DNA of 64,000 nt from Melitaea cinxia (Eukaryota > Arthropoda > Insecta > Lepidoptera > Nymphalidae), in assembly GCF_905220565.1 (NCBI RefSeq), contig NC_059416.1, positions 6,820,001-6,884,000 on the forward strand. Direction: 5' to 3'. The position numbers and the translations under genes are program-made. How positions within the stretch are numbered: position 1 is the first letter of the stretch; each line of letters opens with the position of its first letter. Below are positions 60,006 to 64,000 of this stretch, one piece after another. The notes beneath the pieces were generated by a model. The model was not told the origin of the DNA, did not search any database, and worked only from the letters and a program-made list of their open reading frames with translations.

Positions 60006-60171
60006 ATATACCCACTGGATCGAAATTTTTTGATATGATGATTTCTATATTCGGTTTAAGCGAACCGTGGCGCCGTCTATAGTGAGCTCTTTACATAAAC
60101 CCATAACTATTCAAAGTTTCATATTACACTGAAAATCTTTGACAGGAGACGACACCATGCTATACTAATAT

Positions 60172-60515
60172 CTACGATTTTATTTTTGTGTTACCCTCAC
60201 ATTAGGAATTCTAAACAATTTTGAATATCATATCAAAAATTGACCGCTCCAGCGGGATTCGAAACCGCGTCTCCGACTGACCGTGTCGGCGCTCTAGCCA
60301 ATTAAGCTATGGAACGATATACCCGCTAGATCGAAATTTTTTGATGTGATGATTTCTATATTCGGTTTAAGCGAACCGTGGCGCCGTCTATAGTGAGCTA
60401 AAAAAAGTTTCATATTACAATGAAAATCTTTGACAGGAGACGACACCATGCTATGCACACACATGCATGAATTCCTAATGTGCGGGGGGGGGGTAAAAGT
60501 AAAATAAAATCGAAT
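60172..60515. repeat. tRNA-MITE unit, copy 3 with long inverted arms
   Basis: Arms at about 60172-60211 and 60470-60514 are imperfect inverted repeats, with the exact inner part CACATTAGGAATTC / GAATTCCTAATGTG. Between them lie a second tRNA-like core (60244-60316, minus strand, one T-stem mismatch) and the shared flank ATTCGGTTTAAGCGAACCGT, GGCGCCGTCTATAGTGAGCT, TTTGACAGGAGACGACACC. The same core plus flank occurs at 59911-60165, 311 bp upstream, so this is a tandem pair. A run of G at 60484-60492 lies in the right arm. Confidence 0.7.
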
Positions 60516-60775
60516 ATTGATAATTTATAATAAAAAATTAGTACTTAGTCTTAAAGGGCTGTAGGATCTTTTTATTTCAAAATTTCCTTGGCATACGATT
60601 TTTTTTGTAGTTGACGTACGATCACACTTTTTGTGCACCTGGCAGCCCTGCTACCGTGTGTACCAGCTACCAGTCTACTGACTAATTGACATTGACGTTT
60701 TCCTTAAATTGTGTTTTTGCGTTATTATAAGTTTCGAAACAAGAACTTATTGATTTAATAATAATATAAACAATT

Positions 60776-61343
60776 ATGAAACGTGCTTATATCTTTAAAA
60801 ATAAATCAGAAAAAGATGGAAAACTTATGGCCGTGGAAAACACGATTAAAGACTTCAAGAAGGCAATAGCTATACAGTTTCGTTTACCGGAGGAAAACTT
60901 GCAGTTATTTGCAGCGAATGGTTGTGAAATAGATGACGTGAGGGTCATAAGGGACGATGAGAAAGTGTATTTATCTTTAGAATGTGAGAAAAAGTTAACG
61001 AACTGTGATAAAGTGAATAATTCCATCGAGAGTATGATTGTGGCCGATAACAAAGAGAGAGTTGTTTCTGACTGGATTAAATTAAATGTAGGAGGAAAAC
61101 ACTTCGTAACTTCTCGTTCTACGCTTCTGGCTAAAGAACCGTTGTCAATGCTGGCTAGGATGTTTGCTGACGACAACAATATGTACTTAATGAACCCAAG
61201 TGCGAAAGATGAAACTGGAGCTTATTTAATAGACAGAAGCCCGGAGTATTTTGAACCTATATTGAATTATTTAAGACATGGAGAAGTGATATTAGATAAG
61301 CATATCAATCCGAAAGGTGTTTTAGAGGAAGCAGTGTTTTATG
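60776..61343 (+). CDS. KCTD9: KCTD9-like protein, exon 1
   Basis: The ATG at 60776 starts a ubiquitin-like/KHA-type N-terminal domain (residues 1 to about 72: MKRAYIFKNKSEKDGK, IQFRLPEENLQLFAANG, VRVIRDDEKVYLSLE). A BTB/T1 domain follows (about 101-189: DWIKLNVGGKHFVTSRSTLL, KEPLSMLARMF, LIDRSPEYFEPILNYLRHGE, GVLEEAVFYG). The exon ends in a phase-1 donor at 61343 (TATG|GTAAGG); the frame then reads a short false extension to 61378. KCTD9 proteins couple a BTB domain to pentapeptide repeats and bind Cullin-3. The order and sequence match animal KCTD9. The start lies 125 bp from the hAT right end. Confidence 0.92.
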
Positions 61344-61724
61344 GTAAGGTAAAAAACAGTCTTATATTTAGGTATTAAAAATGTAAAGCTTTCAGCATTT
61401 ACAAACGAAAATTTTATGCTTGAAAAGTTTTCCGTACTATTTTAATAAATAATTAGTATGCTTAATACTTTTTTTACATTTAATACTATTGGAAGTACAT
61501 TTGTGCTTTACACAAGTGTTAAGACAACTTTTAATACATACTTTTTATTTTTAGATACTGCTTGTTAGTGTATGTATTCTAAAGAAAATCTGATACTAAA
61601 ATAAGCCACAACATATGCCCTCTATAAATCATATATTTATTTATTTGTATTGACTTTAACTTTACATCATAATGTAATATAGTAAATAAAAATGTCTTAT
61701 GAATTTTTAATCTACAAATTCCAG
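61344..61724 (+). other. KCTD9 intron 1
   Basis: 381 bp, with donor GTAAGG and acceptor TTCCAG|GT. No repeat recognised. Confidence 0.75.
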
Positions 61725-61924
61725 GTCTCGACTCAATGATACCACAATTGAATCAATTAATCGATGAGCCTTTGAATAGCTCTAGTAATAATCAGTCTCT
61801 AACAAGGATGGATGTAATACGACTTGTAATTATGACGCCGACAACATCAGAACTGAGGTTTCAAGGTGTTAACCTAGCTGGTGCTGATTTAAATAGATTG
61901 GATCTAAGACATATCAATTTTAAG
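61725..61924 (+). CDS. KCTD9: KCTD9-like protein, exon 2
   Basis: Joins exon 1 in phase (Y-G|LDSMIPQLNQLI). It encodes the linker after BTB and the start of the pentapeptide region (LTRMDVIRLVIMTPTTSELR, then FQGVNLAGADLNRLDLRHI and NFK). It ends phase 0 at AAG|GTACAT. Each pentapeptide (A/N-D/N-L-x-x) forms one face of a right-handed helix. Confidence 0.9.
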
Positions 61925-62703
61925 GTACATATAAATATAATTTTAAAATGACTCTGAATTAAAATGTGAATAGATTTACTTAATTTAAAAAAAAACATGT
62001 CTATTTTACACAAAACATTTTTTTGTGAAAATCAAATAATAATTATGCTTCATACTTTTCCACATATCAAAACCATATATTGGAAAAATATAATTCCATA
62101 AGTAAAAACTATTTACAAATAAAAATTACTTTGTTTTTTTGTACACATTTAAAATTAAAAAGACTAACATAAAAACTTTTTTTTAAACAACTAGTTTAAA
62201 AAAATTAAGTTAAAAACTCTGCCTTACTGACCTTGCTCCTTTGCTGTGATAGTAACACATTAAGGAACATGAGTAATAGGGCTTTTTAATACTACAACGA
62301 AATTTTTACTGACTTAATAATTAATTTTAATAACAAATGCCAATATTATTAAATAATAAACTGTTAATAATTTAATATAAAGTTAATAGTTACTTGATCT
62401 CACTTGTTAAAATTACAGTAATGATCAGAAATATATTAAAATTTTACGTTTTTTTTATTAATAACAATTTTTTTTTTATTATTAATTAGCAGTTTGATGA
62501 AAAAATAATATGTGTTACCTTAATACATCCTCTCTTGTGATATTTCGTTATTTTTGCCAAACCCCCTTCCTCCCTTTCAAGCCTCACATCATTAGTCTAT
62601 GGTCCCTTATAAGCCCAGTTTATAAGTATGTTTATTTATTATTTTAATAAAATTATTATGATAAAAATAATTTTTAAGTTTACACTTACTCCTTTTGTTA
62701 CAG
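61925..62703 (+). other. KCTD9 intron 2
   Basis: 779 bp of AT-rich DNA. The acceptor TTGTTACAG|TATG is preceded by a T-rich tract. Confidence 0.7.
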
Positions 62704-62839
62704 TATGCATGTCTCTCAAGATGTAATCTCAGCGGAGCAAACCTCTCACACTGTTGTTTAGAAAGAGCAGACTTATCTCACGCTAATCTAGAGGGTGCAC
62801 AGTTACTAGGAGTGAAGGCATTATGTGCAAATATGGAAG
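62704..62839 (+). CDS. KCTD9: KCTD9-like protein, exon 3
   Basis: Phase 0 start; encodes YACLSRCNLSGANLSHCCL, ERADLSHANLEGAQLLGVKA and LCANMEG, four or more pentapeptide units. Ends phase 1 at GAAG|GTAATAT. The remaining pentapeptide exons and the C terminus are not in the window, so the gene runs past 64000. Confidence 0.9.
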
Positions 62840-63129
62840 GTAATATTAGTACAAAAATTTGTAATGGATTCTCATTTTCCTGTTTGTTTTCACACCAAAA
62901 TACTTTGATAATTTTGGGAAACCAATGTCCCTTGTATTATTTTAAGGTAAATTAATAATAACTTAGTAGCTTCTACTATATCAATTGTATGAAATATTTG
63001 ACTAACTAAAGCAAGGCAGCCTTTCCCTTTTGGCTTTTACCAAGTTTGGTAAATATAGGCCTCATTTCTCAGAATTGGAAAAAGTGATGACAATTACATC
63101 TTTCACCCATAAATTATGTGTAACATAGA
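62840..63129 (+). other. KCTD9 intron 3, first part
   Basis: Non-coding; open frames here are continuations past the splice donor. Confidence 0.6.
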
Positions 63130-63375
63130 TATATCTTACAGAAGATTACAGACAAATAACACTGCTCTCGAGTAGTGTTATTTGTCTGTAGTGTTGTTGT
63201 GTTTCTATAGTGAGTAAGGTAGCCAGAGATCCCGAGGAGGGTTGATGGTAGGGTCCGCAAAGTGTTTGCGATGTTTCTGGTGTAGCAGGTGTCTTTGGCT
63301 ATGGTGATGGTGGTATGGTGGCTTACCATCATGTGTGCCGTACGCTTGATTGGCGACCTAGTCATATAAAAAAAA
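63130..63375 (+). repeat. Family B SINE-like repeat in KCTD9 intron 3
   Basis: 5'-truncated copy from TATCTTACAGAAGATTACAG to GTACGCTTGATTGGCGACCT and an A run. Near its start, 63149-63163 and 63174-63188 form an exact 15-bp inverted repeat, longer than the short stem in other copies. Confidence 0.78.
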
Positions 63376-64000
63376 TCCAAAGTCAGTGCAAAATTAAGTT
63401 TTTTTTTTTTAATTTATGGAGTTTACTCCCTAAGAATCGTGTACGGGTCAACGCACATTGAGCAATATGATTGTTTTGCTAATTAGTAACCTCTTTAATT
63501 TAGCTGATTTATTACGAAATTGTTATTTTTCTTATGCAGATTTCTAATGAAATTGATATTTGTTTGCTACGAATGACGTCAAATGACGTCTGTACTTCTG
63601 CCTATATATACACAAAATAATCTTAATAAATTTAGTGTTAGATCGACTTTCATTGGGTTTGGTTTCCCTCATAACCTTCCCTCACATGTCATCTCTCACT
63701 CAACCATAGACTGTTCCATACAGTTTTTTTGGTATATCGGCTTATCGAGAGCGCATAATAAAATATAGCAGCACATAATAATAAATAAATATTTCTTCGA
63801 GTCCTGCCGACTCAAAGAAGAAAGATAATTTTGATATTAAAATCTACAATAACAATAATAACAATACAATTAAAATTTAAGTACATAGATTTAAATAACT
63901 TATAATAATAATCATCACTGCACTACACTTTAATTGGTATGTCCAGTCGAACGAATCGCGGTCGCGCGCTCGGGGGAGCAGGGGCCTCCTGGTCTTCGTT
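63376..64000. other. KCTD9 intron continuation and GC-rich window end
   Basis: AT-rich to about 63940, then a sudden GC-rich stretch (CGGTCGCGCGCTCGGGGGAG) cut by the window edge. The last part could be the end of another retroelement or an exon; no frame was assigned. Confidence 0.35.

Larger units (their letters stand above)
59242..60650 (+). mobile_element. hAT-type DNA transposon remnant
   Basis: Terminal inverted repeats CAGGGCTGCCAG (59242-59253) and CTGGCAGCCCTG (60639-60650) continue with similar sequence inward. Flanks CTACCAAG and CTACCGTG (59234-59241, 60651-60658) match at 6 of 8 bases, in keeping with an 8-bp hAT duplication that has aged. The only coding trace is the dimerisation fragment at 59639-59735. 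The middle is filled by two tandem copies of the tRNA-like MITE unit. Its right end is only 125 bp before the KCTD9 start codon. Confidence 0.8.

Noticed and set aside
61341..61378. End of KCTD9 exon 1 as a natural C terminus at 61378
   Set aside because: The donor at 61343 and the in-phase acceptor at 61725 restore the conserved sequence after FYG; the extension is intronic.

Overview
This is AT-rich nuclear DNA of an animal, almost certainly a moth or butterfly. Spliced animal genes with introns are present (a KCTD9 orthologue and a two-pore potassium channel). The rest is filled with dispersed repeats of the kind seen in lepidopteran genomes: two recurrent SINE-like families, MITEs, and CR1-, I- and jockey-like non-LTR elements. 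No bacterial-style operons, CRISPR arrays or rRNA genes are seen. Family letters A to H below are local labels made for this window, not database names.

Layout. 1-7150: a perfect 72-bp-arm inverted repeat, then a decayed minus-strand LINE split in two inside its reverse-transcriptase catalytic motif by a 4.58-kb TIR transposon (1405-5985, 4-bp target duplication AGCG, Sola-like). That transposon is itself interrupted by a short retroposed repeat. 7150-25900: no gene recognised, only AT-rich DNA with scattered SINE, MITE and retroelement tails. 25901-30548: a full-length LINE with two intact ORFs (PHD-finger ORF1; endonuclease-RT ORF2), CR1-like, inserted into an older repeat. 30550-41360: repeats and AT-rich spacer. 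41428-41887: first coding exon of a minus-strand K2P channel; no later exon was recognised. 42300-53870: repeats, a degenerate RT fragment, a 5'-truncated LINE with 13-bp target duplications (50044-51241), and MITEs.

53874-59180: a second full-length LINE with intact ORFs (zinc-knuckle ORF1; endonuclease-RT-RNase H ORF2), of I type, bounded by perfect 13-bp target duplications. 59242-60650: a hAT remnant with matching terminal repeats and a hAT dimerisation fragment; it carries two tandem copies of a repeat holding a tRNA-like cloverleaf. 60776 to the window end: KCTD9-like gene, plus strand, three exons visible (ubiquitin-like plus BTB, then pentapeptide repeats), continuing beyond 64000.

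How it fits together: the cellular genes occupy little of the window. Most recognisable content is a layered record of transposition: LINE, then Sola-like element, then family A repeat on the left; family E repeat, then CR1-like LINE in the middle; hAT plus tRNA-MITE copies and an I-type LINE piled just upstream of KCTD9 on the right. Two LINEs look recent because their ORFs are open and, for one, the target duplications are identical. Most other copies are decayed. All family names rest on motif recognition by eye; no database search was possible.
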